Positions 11,597 through 24,482 are shown, numbered from the stretch's first letter. The stretch: DNA of 64,000 nucleotides from Neurospora intermedia (GCA_037102815.1 BTPP01000001.1:3621001-3685000); one strand, 5' to 3'. Numbers and translations: made by a program. The notes: generated by a model from the sequence alone, not told the origin.

Positions 11597-12995
11597 ATGT
11601 TGAGAGCACATCAAGACCAAGAAAATCGCATTGCGCATCCAGCTGGGAACACTAAACAACTCCCAGTGAAGACACCTGGCGCTTTGTACCCGAAAACGCC
11701 GTTGAAGGTCCCTCTCAACGATGAGAACACCACTCGAGTGTTTGTCGGAAAGGGCACGATTGCAAAAGGCGATAATGTCTTCACTAAGGGCACTGGGCCA
11801 AACATGATGACGCCCGGTGAGTGCTCTTTATGATCTCTTCCCACAATCGAAAGAGGTTGGTTGCGCAAAGGATGTCGGTTGACCATTCAAAACAGCCCCT
11901 CGAACTGCCAGAGCACCGCTCGGGAACAAGACTACCAACGCAAAGGCAAGAGCGGCACAGCAAACCGGCGGAGGCAAGGAACTAGGCGGCGATCTCAAGT
12001 CAACCGTCAAGCCAACGACGACCCTTCGTCAAAAGCAAGCCGCGCCGCAGACCCAAGACTCCAAGCTGGACGTGCATGCCGATATCAAGCCAAAAAACGA
12101 CGACGAGGAGGAGATCGAGTACTGTCCTCCCCCGGCACGGGACCTTCCGTACGAGTCCGACGTCCTCCCTGCGCACGCCTTGACCTTCGAGTCGCTGAAG
12201 CCCGAGAACATGTTCAAGGGATACTACGAGTATTACTACAAGAAGTTGGACGACAATGGCATGACTGCCAAGGAGAGGGAAATGGCAGAGCGGCAACAGC
12301 GTGACTTTGCACGCGGCGACGAACAAATCAAGAAAGACATGGAGGAGTTCGACTGGAGCATTGGCGACATCCCTGAGAGCAAGGATCTCCTGAAGAAGAC
12401 CCAAGTGGACGCAGGTGCAGTTTCTTGCTCGGGAGAAACCAAGAAGATTGGGCGTTTAGCAAGCAGGCCGCCGAGTACGTTGGTAGCCCGAAGAGCTGCT
12501 TCCGCTCTGTCCCATACTTCTGCGAGGGAACGAAGCATATCCCGCCCACAGGTGAATAGCAAGCCCTCTTTGACGGCCGTTAACAAAGGCAGTCTTTTTG
12601 CGCGCAAGCCCTCGCTATCAAATGCAAGTCACGCCAGAACCCTGTCGAAGGACCGTCCAATTTCTAGTGCAACATCCCGAAATACCCTAGGATACAGCAG
12701 AGGCAGATCTGTTTCTGAGGCTGCAAGGCCGGCTAGCGCTGCTGCCAGCCATCAACAGCAATCTGGGCCAAGGCCTCGCCCTTTTTCCCGCACCAGCAGC
12801 TTGGTGTCCAATGGGTCAGACAATACCATCACCCCGGCTCGGTTTGCGCAGGCTCAGACCACACGAGATTTTCAGAAGCCACTCGGGCTGCTTTCCATCT
12901 TCACCCATGATGAGGAAGAAGAGCACAGTGACCATGAGACTGTGCCTCATTTCGATGATTCCGATGATGATTTCCAGCTTTCAACCGATTTCTGA
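11597..12995 (+). CDS. Securin-like protein (Cut2/Pds1-type), putative
   Basis: Joined from 11597..11816 and 11896..12995, 439 aa. I propose a securin, the inhibitor/chaperone of separase that is destroyed by the APC/C at anaphase. The N-terminus (MLRAHQDQEN) is followed by a basic TPK-type segment (KTPLKVPLNDEN). A destruction-box-like RAPLGNKTTN just after the intron resembles the RAPLG box of S. pombe Cut2. An acidic stretch EEEIEYCPPP next to it corresponds to EEDIEYMPPP in Cut2. The middle is Ser/Arg/Ala-rich and probably disordered. The end is very acidic with a phenylalanine-rich tail (HDEEEEHSDHE, DDSDDDFQLSTDF). The intron is 79 nt, phase 1. The similarity is short and from memory; the gene itself is convincing, the function moderate. 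Confidence 0.62.
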
Positions 12996-14497
12996 GCAGA
13001 CGCGTTCATTGGAAAGTCGAGCACTTGCTGAGTGACTCTTTCGTCAATTTTTCTACATGAGTGGCGTTGGTTTTTATTTTCATTTTCTTAGTTACGGAGT
13101 TCAGAGACTGGACGATGAGATGAATTATCACAATGGTCGGTCGGCTGGTTTGCCATGGTTGGTCTGGCCGATTCTTTTACGCACAATGCAACATTATGAC
13201 GCCGTTATGGTTGGGAAAGGAATGGTTCCATGGTGTTTTATCTTCATTGTCGGAGCAAGCATGGATGATTTGGCGTCTATTCGGAAGGCAAACAAATGAC
13301 TGTAATGATGATGTTCTCACAGCTTGTGTGGTGTTGGGCGCTGTCAACCGTTAGGCTGTCATATGGCAGAGCAGGCAACAAGGGAACCTTGTGGTTCTTC
13401 CTGCAATTCACAATCAGACGCCTTTTAGCCCTGTGTAAACAGCCAAAAGCGAGTCTTTATGGTTAGCTAAAATGTTGGTTGAACAAAATACAGTTTCCGG
13501 TCGTCAATTTTTGGTGATAATCGTCACATAGTATCAAAGCAACAGCTTTAAAATAAGTGTTCTTCAGACTTCAATCCCTTTGTGGTGATGGAGATCAACA
13601 GCAGAGTTGGGGATCGTTGAAGCTGCAATGACGCAGTTGGTTGTAAACTAAGAACTGAAATGGTAAACCAACAGTGGAACACAGTGACTGACATGTGGAT
13701 GCCCCTCCACCGGTCCACTTTGCGCTTTCACGCTCCTGGCGAAAGGTAGCAGACGCGACAAGGGAAATGAAGCGCGACACGGGCTTTAATTGTTGATGCA
13801 CGGGCCAGCTTGATGCTTGGCGCAGGACGAACCTGAGAGTATCTTTCCGCTTTTGGCTTAGCAGATCCCCTTATCCGCCTGCCGCCATGTTGCCCTTCCA
13901 CGCTTGTTTCAACTTTCAGCGGCCGGCGCATCGAAGAATCCATGGTCCACAACCCGGTCTGCGCTGCCCATGCCCTTGTGCCCTTGACGCACCTCCTTTG
14001 AAGGAAGAACACTCTCAAACTTTCGACTTCATTCAATCCGTCCCGCCACGATTTTGCACTGCTCACAACAAACCATCGTCTCCCACTCAGCGTTTCCCGT
14101 GTCGCCGATGTCAGCAGGGCTCGCCGTCTCTATTTGATCCAGATTCATTCCTTCCTTCGCACACAATCGAGCTCACCACTCCACGCCCTCATTCGCTGCC
14201 CCGTTCACCAGCCCACTGCAGTCACCCCCCCGTTCAGCGTTCAGCGTCAGCGCCCGCCCTGATCGGCAAAAGCTCAGTCCCGCCCGTCCTGTCGCGTGGT
14301 TCTCTCGCTCTGCACGCGCGCGCGATCTTCTTGCCCTTCACAAAAGTTATCGCAGCTCACGTCGCCCTCGACTTCGGCCACGTCCCAGCTCAATCCGCCC
14401 GCATCGATCCCCTCATGCATGCTATCTCGCAGTTTCGCCGACTCGAGTGATGATGGTAGGAGGAAGGCGGGAGAGGTAGACGTTCCCCATTCTCGCA
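12996..14497. promoter_or_regulatory. Intergenic region and SET1 leader
   Basis: About 1.5 kb between the securin-like gene and SET1. The last 600 bases are pyrimidine-rich and include a 187-codon open frame (13887-14450) with a strong start context (GCCGCCATG). It ends 47 bases before the SET1 start. Its Pro/Ser/Cys-rich translation resembles no family I know, so I treat it as an upstream ORF or chance frame rather than a gene. Confidence 0.45.
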
Positions 14498-17400
14498 ATG
14501 TCTCGGTCGTCCGGCGCGAGTTTCGCTCAGTTCTTCCCCGCCGCTCCGCGGGCTGCCAGGGACAGAGCTACGGAGCGAGAGCGGGCAAGAATGAGAACGC
14601 AAGCTTCTCCGCTCACGCAGCCAGTCGACACGAACGGCCATCGCACTCCCTTGTCCTCATTCACTTCCAACCGATCTGATGACGGAGCCAGTCCTGGCCG
14701 CTCACACATAACCTCTCTCAATCACAGCTCATCCGCCGGTGCTGACGCAACCCGCCCTCCGCTTGAAGATACCGAGTCGCTGCCCGGCGACACGCTAAAC
14801 ACGGTTGGCTCTGCAAGCTCGCATGCAAGCACAAGCTCATCCATCTTCAGTTCCTCCACGCGACAGCCCGCCATGGCCTCAACTTCAGTGAGGAACTCTC
14901 ACACTCACAACTCCACCACCCCTCTCACAACCGCCGACTCACCGTCATCCTTATATCTCTCTACATCCCTTCATGCGAAGCCGCACTCTGTCTCGCCCCA
15001 TCATGCCGACAAGCAAAACGGCCTGACACCGACACTCAACGGCTCGGCCACTGATTCTCTCGTCCCACTCCCTGACGGTACCGAACGTGTTCCGCCCCGC
15101 GACCCTAGTCGCTCCGTCTTGTGCACCATATGCACATATGATCCTCTCCTGGACAAAAAACTGTCGAGCTCCGAAAAGAAAAAGGCGAAACCTATATACA
15201 AGGATTATGGCTTGGTACGTACACTGAACACGTCGGCGTGGAAGGGGGGAGGGCGTCATCTTTGTGAATCAATTGGCTAATACTGCTTATAGAACGATGA
15301 AGATGACGCTCCCCCTTCAGATCCACGCCTGGCGCACGGCGGGAAACTCAGCTACATCAACGTCAACTTTCACCTCCCCAAAGCCCAATTGATTGATGCG
15401 CCGAGCAACCTGAAGCCCTATCCATATGACCCCAAGACCTCCTGTGGCCCGGGGCCCCCAGTCCAAATTCTTGTGAGAGGCTTCAATCCTTTGATCGCCT
15501 TCACAAAAGTCACCACCATATTCGCATCATTCGGCGACATTGCGGAAAGCAGCAACAAGATGCACCCAGAGACGGGAAGCTATCTCGGCTTCGCGACGAT
15601 TCGGTACAAAGATTCGAAACCGACCTCTTCACGACCCGTACCTGTTCCTGCTCATCAAGCTGCCAGGAGAGCTGTCCGAGGCATGCACGGGAGGAGGATA
15701 GAGGCCAACCAAGTCCGCGTCGAGTTTGACCCCGAAGGCCGAAAGAGCAAAGCCTTGATGGAGGCTGTTCTTAAAAAGAGTAGGGAAACATCGCAGACCC
15801 CGAGCGCTGCCTACAAGATTCCTACCGGGCCTAAACCAAGAGCTGGTGAGGTCATCCCTGGACCTCCGCCAACAGCCCCCAAAGGTCCAGCAGCGCACCG
15901 GGCCCTTGGAGGCTCCGAAGCCGGTTGGACCTCAACCAAGCCTCGACATCCCAGCATCATCGAAACCGAACCGATCGTTAATCATATCAAGAGCGAGCCG
16001 TATATTTTTGTGGCGCATGAGTACGTTCCAGTGATGCCAACAACTGTGGCTCATATGAAGAAGCGGCTCAAGCAATATGGGTTTGATGACATTCGCGCGG
16101 ATAGGACGGGCTACTACATTATCTTCCGCGATTCTCACTATGGGCGAGACGAAGCAAGCAAGTGCTACAATTCCGCAAACGACACAGCGTTCTTCACTTA
16201 CAGCATGGTCATGGATCTTCACCTCTTCGGTACGGTGGGCAAGAGCTCAAGGAGCTCTGAGGATCATCGTAGGCACAGCTATGGTTCGGAGAAAAGACCG
16301 CCACCCGAGCACCGACAACGTGATGATCAAGACCGGCGTCGCCGTGATGAAGAGGCGGACATTGAGGAGGAGAAGAAACAACGGGCCAAGAACCTCGATC
16401 CAGTCAAGGAGGCTGCCGAAGTGATACGACGAGAAATGACGGAGCATCTACTCAAGACCATCCGTACCAAAATTACCCTTCCTGCAGTCTTCGACTATCT
16501 GAACCCGGTCAATCATGCTGCAAAGCGGCGTAAGCTCAACATTGACGACTCTCATAGCGGTACGATTCCATCGATTGTCTTCGATGACTCTGAAGGCAGG
16601 TCTTCTCCAGTTGGTACTCCGAATTCGAGAGCCGACCCAATTGAGAGGCGTACGGCTCGCGCTGATGTTTCAACTTTACGGGTCCGAAAGCTGAAGAGCA
16701 GGGGAGTGAATGCCCGAAAACATGGGTTCAACGATCCCTTTGCGCGGGCACGACCCACGCAACGAGTAGATCTCCGGTCTCTGCATCATCGTCTTAATTC
16801 CGATAGTGACGATGATTCTGACGATGGTGTGGATAACCGATATTCTATGATTCGGGACACAGAGGAACCGGAGTCTCGGCCAAGGAGTCGTGTAAGTTCA
16901 GAGGAGGACCGGAACAAAGAAGAAACTGGGTCCTGGGTTGCTGGTGAAGACGATTCAATGACGGAAGCCAGCTTCGCTCTTAACGATACATCAGCCCTGC
17001 TAAAGAAGCGAAAACTGGACCTTCCGGCAGAAACGGCTATTAAGCGGCAGAAGAAAGTTGAAGAGCTTTTCGAGGCGACTATCGCACGCGTCGAGACCGA
17101 ATTGCCTTCACAGGAGCAGGCTGTGGAGTCTGCTACCCCCACAGGCATCGAAGCACCATTGAATGGCCTACCTGATGCCGACGTTAAGGCCGAACCGGCA
17201 GAGGACAAAGAGACCGAGGACTCGCGGTTGCCAACCCCTATACCAGATAACGCAAAACCGAAGAAGAAGGCCAAAGCCAAGAAAAAATCCAAAAAGCAGA
17301 TCTTCGAGGAGCGCGAGGCGCTCAAAAAGCAACAACAGGAGACATTCGAGAGAGAGGCTCTTCGGGCCGCAGGGATTGAAGACATTGAAGGTACTCCGGA

Positions 17401-18589
17401 CGCTGAAGCGAAATCCCAGGTTGGCGAACCCGAACCTGTACCCGAACCTGAACTCGAAACCAAAGGGGAAGCCCCGGAGGCTCCTGAGACAGAAAGCAAA
17501 CCCGATCTGGATCCTGAATTGTATCCATCGGAGGTCGTTGACGCTCTCGTCCTACCCAAGGATTTCAACTTGGATATTGGAACCCTGAAACTGGTGCCAT
17601 TCCAGGGCGAGGATGGACCAGATGCCCAGAGGCTCCAAAGAAAGTTTGGTACCGCTAAGCTTGATTGTGATGCTGAGCTGTGGCTCTGGAGACGGAATAG
17701 GATCCGGCAACTCAATTCGGAGGATGGGTCAATCGATAAACCAGTTGGAATCGGCGGCTATTATGTGCCCAATCCGACTGGATGTGCCAGGACCGAGGGT
17801 GTCAAGAAGATTCTCAATTCTGAGAAGTCCAAGTATCTTCCCCATCATATTAAGGTCAAGAAGGCCAGGGAGGAGCGGGAAAAGAATGCCAAGAACGGGA
17901 ACACCAACCCTGTCGCTGCCGCCGCAGAAGCCGCCCGGCTCGCAGCAGATAGCCTGGTTGCCAAGGGCAATTCACGTGCCAACCGTGTCAACAATCGCCG
18001 ATATGTTGCGGAGATCAACGATCAGCGAAAGAACTTTGGGCAAGATTCGGATGTCTTGCGGTTCAACCAGCTTAAGAAGCGAAAGAAGCCAGTGAAATTT
18101 GCGCGATCCGCTATTCATAACTGGGGTCTTTATGCAATGGAAAACATCAACAAAGATGACATGATCATCGAGTACGTTGGTGAGGAAGTCCGACAGCAGA
18201 TTGCCGAACTTCGCGAAGCCAGGTACCTCAAGAGCGGCATCGGTAGCAGCTACCTCTTCCGCATCGACGATAACACCGTTATTGATGCGACGAAGAAGGG
18301 CGGTATTGCCCGATTCATCAACCATAGCTGCATGCCCAATTGTACAGCCAAGATCATCAAAGTGGAAGGGAGCAAGCGCATCGTTATCTATGCGCTGCGC
18401 GACATTGCTCAGAGTAAGTTTTTTTATGGTGGAGGAAAGTGGCATGAGATGCAGTGACAGTTTGAGCTAACGCGGCGTGTTATAGACGAAGAGTTGACAT
18501 ACGACTACAAGTTCGAGCGCGAGATCGGAAGCACGGATCGTATCCCCTGCTTGTGTGGAACAGCAGCATGCAAGGGGTTCCTCAACTGA
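14498..18589 (+). CDS. set1: Histone H3-K4 methyltransferase SET1 (COMPASS catalytic subunit)
   Basis: Joined from 14498..15214, 15293..18413 and 18486..18589, 1313 aa. SET1 is the catalytic core of COMPASS and methylates lysine 4 of histone H3 at active genes. The Ser/Thr-rich N-terminus is followed by an RRM (about residues 296-390, [17 protein letters not shown] ... [11 protein letters not shown]). A second RNA-binding SET1 module contains [20 protein letters not shown]. After a long charged, disordered middle comes the n-SET region with [12 protein letters not shown]. The SET domain spans about 1173-1290 with [17 protein letters not shown] (the SAM/Zn-site NHSC motif) and ELTYDYKF. The post-SET cysteine cluster [13 protein letters not shown] ends the protein. 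The 78- and 72-nt introns both contain canonical branch sites. The length equals that recalled for N. crassa SET-1. Confidence 0.96.
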
Positions 18590-20473
18590 TCGAGCAACGC
18601 ACGATGCACTTGATATAGCAGTAACGACTGTCACGGCTCCGGATGCTTCGGATTCTGAGCGTTCCTCGTGATGGTGGAGGTTTACTGAATGGGTACGACG
18701 CAAAGCAGGGTGGTGAAGGATGGATGGTGTCAAAGACTGGTCGGTGTAATATGGGCAACAAAACGGGCTGGTGTCTCCTTCCTTTGCCTGTTATGAGTTC
18801 CACGTATTTCCTGGTTACGCTTATATCTTCCTCACGAGCGGACAATTAATCCCGGACTACCATGCCACGCTTTGGTTATTATCCTTTGGGTCCGTTCTTA
18901 TTTCTCTTCCATGGCCGTTTGAGGGGTAGTTGCAGGCACCTGTCCAAACTCGCAGCAACCTTCCTGATATACCGTGTGAACTTTTCGAAAGGTTTATTTT
19001 GTTTGGGACAGGCCTTAAAATTGGCGGATGAAGGGACTCGGGACGGTTCTTGAAAATGGGTTTTCATGTGCTTTCCTCTACTTTGCTACGTGGGGTGCCA
19101 CTTGACTTGGTCGGACTTGGGTGTGCCTTTCATGGTGTTTCTGGCGTTTGTTAGAGGATATGTTAGGGTTTCGGTATTACAGGGACGGTATCTGGCTATT
19201 ATTTGGGAAGGTTGAACACATTTGGCTCCTCGAAACGAATGAAAACAGGCGTGGTAGACTCTGGGTGATAGGTTCAAGGTTATGGCCTTTTTATCGGTTA
19301 TACTCAGCTCTCGGCGTTGAAGGTGTGAGAAATCAGGCTAGGCGGTCGACCCCTTTCAGCATCATGACGCTGGCCCATATAGGCCCGACTTGATTCACAT
19401 GGTGTTGACCGTCATAGATAAAAGGGGAAGAAGTCAGAAATATCGTTCCAACGGAGACATAGAGCTTAGTTGGTGGATGGGTTGCCCGTTAATGATAACA
19501 GGTCGCGTAACAGGGCCACTTAAAATATCGATATGAATACAATTATGCTACCTACCTCTAGACCATCACTATTACTGCTAAGTGCGGCCATGTTGATTCG
19601 CGATACATCAAGTGAAGTCTGCTTGATGAACATGCTGGGTTCCTGATGATGTGGGAAGGAATGTCGGACATTGGACAGCGGTTCCCTCCTTTTTGTACTT
19701 GGCTGAACGGGGGTCCTCACGACAGCAGGGGAAGCTTGTTGACTTCAACCCGTCATCTCTCAAATGCGTCATTGCCCCCGAGGCTGCTTGCCATGTCGCG
19801 ATAAAACGAAACATCTGTGTGACGAGACTTGTTCCGATATTCCTTTGCCAGTTAGGTTTGCCGACCTCGGGTCAACACAATACCTCTACCACCACCGTAG
19901 GCGCCTGAGCTCTGTCCAAACCATATTACTTACCCTAACCCTAGGGAAGCTCTGGGCGAGTGGAATGATAGAAGCAATGCTAGGGGCTACTTGCAGGAGT
20001 TCCATTGTAGCAGGGGAGAGCACAGTGGGAAGCACCCTCCACAAGTGGTGGGATCGGCGGGGTCATGGCTGGAGAGCGACCTGATGGGGATAGGGTAGGT
20101 AGGTAGGTAGCCAGGTAGAGTAAGTAGGTAGGCAAGCTGCTGTGGGCTACATGGTAAGGAAAATGGGGAGCAGCTGCCGCTGTCCTCCCACTGCGGCGGG
20201 CGGCTGCGGCTGCGGCCTGGGGTGCCTTACCTCGTCACCACCACCATCCCAAATTCAACGGCTCTGCTTGACCAAGCTTCCAACCTCCCACTGCCACCAT
20301 CACCAACCAAACCGTCCTCGAATCCCTCAACACCCACATTGCAGCTCGATACGCCTGCCTGCCCATCACCCGAGCGACCTGCGCATAAACATATACCTAC
20401 AGTCATTCTTACCTCGGATTCTCCTCGACCTCCTCTGAAACCTACCTCCGCGCCAATTGCTCTTTCGCCCAAG
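18590..20473. promoter_or_regulatory. Intergenic region, SET1 3' side and vma1 promoter
   Basis: About 1.9 kb with no supportable gene. Two sequence features stand out. A telomere-like doublet TTACCCTAACCCTAGGG lies at about 19931-19947. A run of TAGG tetranucleotides (GGTAGGTAGGTAGGTAG and further copies) lies at about 20094-20133, ahead of the vma1 leader. The latter part (20220-20470) is C-rich leader-like sequence. Open frames here are short and non-conserved. Confidence 0.45.
20093..20133. repeat. Imperfect TAGG tetranucleotide run
   Basis: Repeated TAGG units (four in a row, then spaced copies) in the vma1 upstream region. Similar TACC/TACCTACC motifs occur at about 19549, 29445, 58739 and 61470 in other gene-free stretches of the window. 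Confidence 0.6.
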
Positions 20474-22770
20474 ATGGCTCCCGTAAGCCTCGCCCCATCA
20501 TTCCCCGCTTCTCGACAACGCGTTGCTTCATGTTGCAAACCACCACCACACCATCGCATATCTCCTATTTGACCTTATTCACGACTTTGCCTGCTGACAC
20601 GGCCTCTGAATAGCAACAAAATGGCGCTGAGGTGGATGGCATCCATACCGGTAAGTGTCCAGTTTGCGATTTCGTGCAACTGCTAGACTAGACTTAAGGT
20701 TCATGATTTACTAATAGCTCGCAGGCAAGATCTACTCGGTCTCCGGGTGCGTTCCCCATCACAACCCACCTCCATGTCTCTCGACCAGCTCGCTAACCCA
20801 TAGGCCCAAAGCCCCGTCGTTGTCGCCGAGGATATGATTGGTGTTGCTATGTATGAGTTGGTATGGTTATACAGTTGCCCTTGGCCACTAGTGGGGTGCC
20901 TGAGCTGAGACTGGAATTAGGTTAAAGTCGGCCACGATCAACTAATTGGTGAAGTCATTCGTATCAATGGCGACCAAGCAACCATTCAAGTATACGAAGA
21001 GACGGGTAAGGCTGGCAATCTCAAGTCACTCCATCCTTGCACTAGATGGCTAACCAGTCCCTCGATAGCTGGTGTCATGGTTGGCGATCCCGTACTACGG
21101 ACAGGCAAGCCTCTCTCTGTCGAACTCGGCCCTGGTCTCCTGAACAACATTTACGACGGTATCCAGCGCCCCCTCGAGAAGATTGCCGAGGCTTCCAACA
21201 GCATTTACATTCCCCGCGGTATTGCCACCCCTGCGCTGGACCGCAAGAAGAAATGGGAGTTCACACCGACCATGAAGGTTGGCGATCACATCGCGGGTGG
21301 TGACGTCTGGGGTACTGTCTACGAGAACTCGTTTATCTCTGTCCACAAGGTTCTCCTCCCTCCCCGGGCCCGTGGTACCATCACTAGGATCGCCGAGAAG
21401 GGCGAGTACACCGTTGAGGAGAAGATCCTCGAGGTCGAGTTCGATGGCAAGAAGACCGAATATCCCATGATGCAGACCTGGCCTGTCCGTGTACCGCGCC
21501 CTGCGGCCGAGAAGCATTCTGCCAACCAGCCTTTCCTTGTCGGCCAGCGTGTGCTCGACGCTCTCTTCCCCTCGGTCCAGGGTGGTACTGTTGCTATTCC
21601 TGGTGCTTTCGGCTGCGGCAAGACTGTCATTTCTCAGTCCGTCTCCAAGTTCTCCAACAGTGACGTTATCGTATACGTCGGTTGTGGTGAGCGAGGTAAC
21701 GAGATGGCTGAAGTCTTGAAGGATTTCCCCGAGCTGTCCATCGAGGTCGACGGCCGTAAGGAGCCCATCATGAAGCGCACGACCCTCATCGCCAACACCT
21801 CCAACATGCCCGTCGCCGCTCGTGAGGCCTCCATCTACACGGGTATCACAGTCGCCGAGTACTTCAGAGATCAGGGCATGAACGTTGCCATGATGGCTGA
21901 CTCTTCGTCCCGTTGGGCTGAGGCGCTCAGAGAAATTTCGGGTCGTCTAGGAGAAATGCCGGCTGATCAGGGTTTCCCCGCTTACCTTGGTGCCAAGCTC
22001 GCCTCCTTCTACGAACGCGCCGGCAAGGTCCAAGCTCTTGGTAGCCCGCCGCGCGAGGGTAGTGTTAGCATCGTTGGTGCTGTCTCTCCCCCCGGTGGTG
22101 ATTTCTCTGATCCCGTCACATCTGCCACCCTCGGTATCGTGCAGGTCTTCTGGGGTCTCGACAAGAAGCTCGCACAGCGCAAGCACTTCCCGTCCATCAA
22201 CACCTCCGTCAGTTACAGCAAGTACCTCACCATTCTCGACAAGTGGTATGAGAGGGAGTACCCCGACTTCCCCCGCCTCCGCGACCGCATCCGCCAGCTC
22301 CTTTCCGACAGCGAAGAGCTCGACCAGGTCGTCCAGCTGGTTGGCAAGTCGGCGCTCTCGGATCCCGACAAGATCACGCTCGACATGGCCACGCTCATCA
22401 AGGAGGACTTCCTCCAGCAAAACGGCTACTCAGACTACGACCAGTTCTGTCCTATTTGGAAGACGGAGTGGATGATGAAGCTCATGATGGGATTCCACGA
22501 CGAGGCACAAAAGGCAATTGCTCAGGGCCAGAACTGGAACAAGGTGCGCGAGGCCACCCAGGACCTGCAAGCTCAGTTGAAGAGTCTCAAGTTCGAGGTC
22601 CCTAGTGAAGGACAAGAGAAGATTTGCAAGAAGGTATGTATATCTCTTTTCTGAGCTCTCGTTTCTCGACGTTTGTCAAATGGTATGATGCTAACCATCT
22701 ATGTGTGCTATAGTACGAGGCGATACAGCAGCAGATGCTGGACAAGTTCGCGTCCGTCATTGATGAGTAA
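20474..22770 (+). CDS. vma1: V-type proton ATPase catalytic subunit A
   Basis: Joined from 20474..20482, 20614..20650, 20725..20746, 20812..20860, 20921..21005, 21069..22633 and 22714..22770, 607 aa. Subunit A hydrolyses ATP in the peripheral V1 sector, powering vacuolar acidification. The P-loop GAFGCGKT is at about residues 246-253. Other catalytic-subunit blocks are [52 protein letters not shown] and [18 protein letters not shown]. The C-terminus is FASVIDE. The 5' end is split into five tiny exons (9, 37, 22, 49, 85 nt). All junctions restore the expected sequence [20 protein letters not shown]. The acceptor at 20811 (an AAAG) is needed to give SGPVVVAED; the nearer TAG at 20803 breaks the frame. 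There is no intein, unlike yeast VMA1. The length equals the recalled N. crassa protein. Confidence 0.96.
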
Positions 22771-24482
22771 AGGAGCGCCGGGATATACAGTAGTCGAGTT
22801 AGCATAGATGGAAGCAAGAAGCAAGCATGATGCATGGACTGTCTGTCGGGGGGGTTTATTGAAACGGGAGGAGGGTGTACATGAAACGGGTTTATGAGGG
22901 TGATGATGATGAAAGACTGTTTTAGTTGAATTTTGTTTTGTTCACTATTAGTTCGTCGTCGTCGTTGAAGTAGTATTGTGAACGTTGCTCACTTGTCGCG
23001 GAACCCTAGTTTTCGAGCACCATGCTATTAATCCCTCTTGGATGCGCTGTCGACTTGCTCAGCTCTAGCAACCGTGCTTGAATCACTTGGTCGTATGTAT
23101 ATATACCCTTGCTTGCCTCTTCTGGCTTGATTCTACCCTGTATATAGCCCTCTCTAATCACGGTAGTCAAAGGGCTCGAGCAGTCTCTGGGTTGGGTAAG
23201 TGAGTGATGTTCCACTCGTCAACATCCTCATTGATCTCATTCTATGTGCTCGTCATATACATCGTTTGCAGTATCTAGGCAGCGGTCGTGATACAAGAAA
23301 TTCGGGCGCGCAGAGACCGAGACAGAAAGATAGCAACATGGAGATTCACACTCCATCCATCCTCCTACATCCAGATATTCCCAACACACCAAATCTGATA
23401 TCATGGTTGCCATCCGATCTGGCGAACTTTGGTCGGATCCCAGCCCAATTACTGGGTTGATACTGAGTCTGTCGCCCGCCGCGCTTCCCTCCCCACCGGC
23501 CCCGAAACTCTGATGTGTACCCATTCTCCCTTCCTCCTTGCTGTTTCTTTCTTCCTTGGGCAAAAACTGCCGGGTTCCTTCCGGTTATGACTGTCGTCGA
23601 ATTGGTCGGAACGTGAATTGCGAGCATGAGCATGGATTTGCATCATTCGGGATGTTTTGTAGGTGGCAGCGGTGGTGGTTCACGATCCTTTACTTCAATC
23701 AGTCCAACGAGTCTTGTCCCAGCTCCGGTTTCGTAAATCCCGTTAATAGGTTGAAAGGCGAGAGCGTGATTAAGATTCGATTGGTAGTTGTGAAGTCGTA
23801 AGTATACTGGATGATGTTTACACGGCTTCATACTCGTTTTGATATCAACAATTGGGAGATTCTCGTGTCGTCATCGTGATCGTCGTGGTCTTGGGCAAGC
23901 GTTTCGATTGGTCGCAGTGGCCTGATTACCTGCCCTTACCTCCCTTATTTCTTGACATCGAGGTGTCACTGGCATAGGCGGCCCGGGAGCTGAGGCTACT
24001 TGTGCATTCATGGCAGTGCCGACCTCTTCTCCCACTCCTTTATGCAGTAATCGGCTGTTTCATTCAAGTTGTCCGGCCTGAGGTTGGTGAGGACGGGTAG
24101 GGAGGGATCCTCAAGCATAGTCACTAGTGCAGGAGAGTGGCCGGAGGCGGCCGCAACGAGCTGCCTGCCCGAACTGGAGGACTTCTGTTTCTTCTTCTTT
24201 ATGTGAGAAGCAAAAGGATTAGCCGGTCGTAGGGGATGGAGGAATTGCGTGTGATGGGACACACCTTCAAATTTTTCAATATATTGTGATGGATGGCAGA
24301 AGAAGATATGATATGCCATTTATGAATCACAATCCACTACTCATAGAAGAAGTGATATGTATTGGCTCGTATTTCTGGTGAATTTGATGGCCCTGTTAAA
24401 ACAAACTGGGACATGTATACATACGGCTGGATATGGTACCCATGTGGGATGGGAGAGAGTAAGAGAAAATAATGGATTGCCC
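22771..24482. other. Convergent intergenic region, vma1/DUF4048 gene
   Basis: About 1.7 kb between two convergent stop codons, longer than two 3' UTRs need. It carries short GTC/GTT-type repeats (about 22953-22967). A minus-strand frame of 103 codons (24008-24319) has a lysine-rich segment but no recognisable family. No gene is called. Confidence 0.4.

Noticed and set aside
20474-22770. Intein in the V-ATPase A subunit, as in yeast VMA1
   Set aside because: The coding sequence runs uninterrupted through the P-loop region; there are no intein blocks.
24008-24319. 103-codon minus-strand frame with a KKKKQK segment
   Set aside because: Could be a small gene, but there is no recognisable family, no clear splice partner, and it lies where two 3' UTRs are expected.
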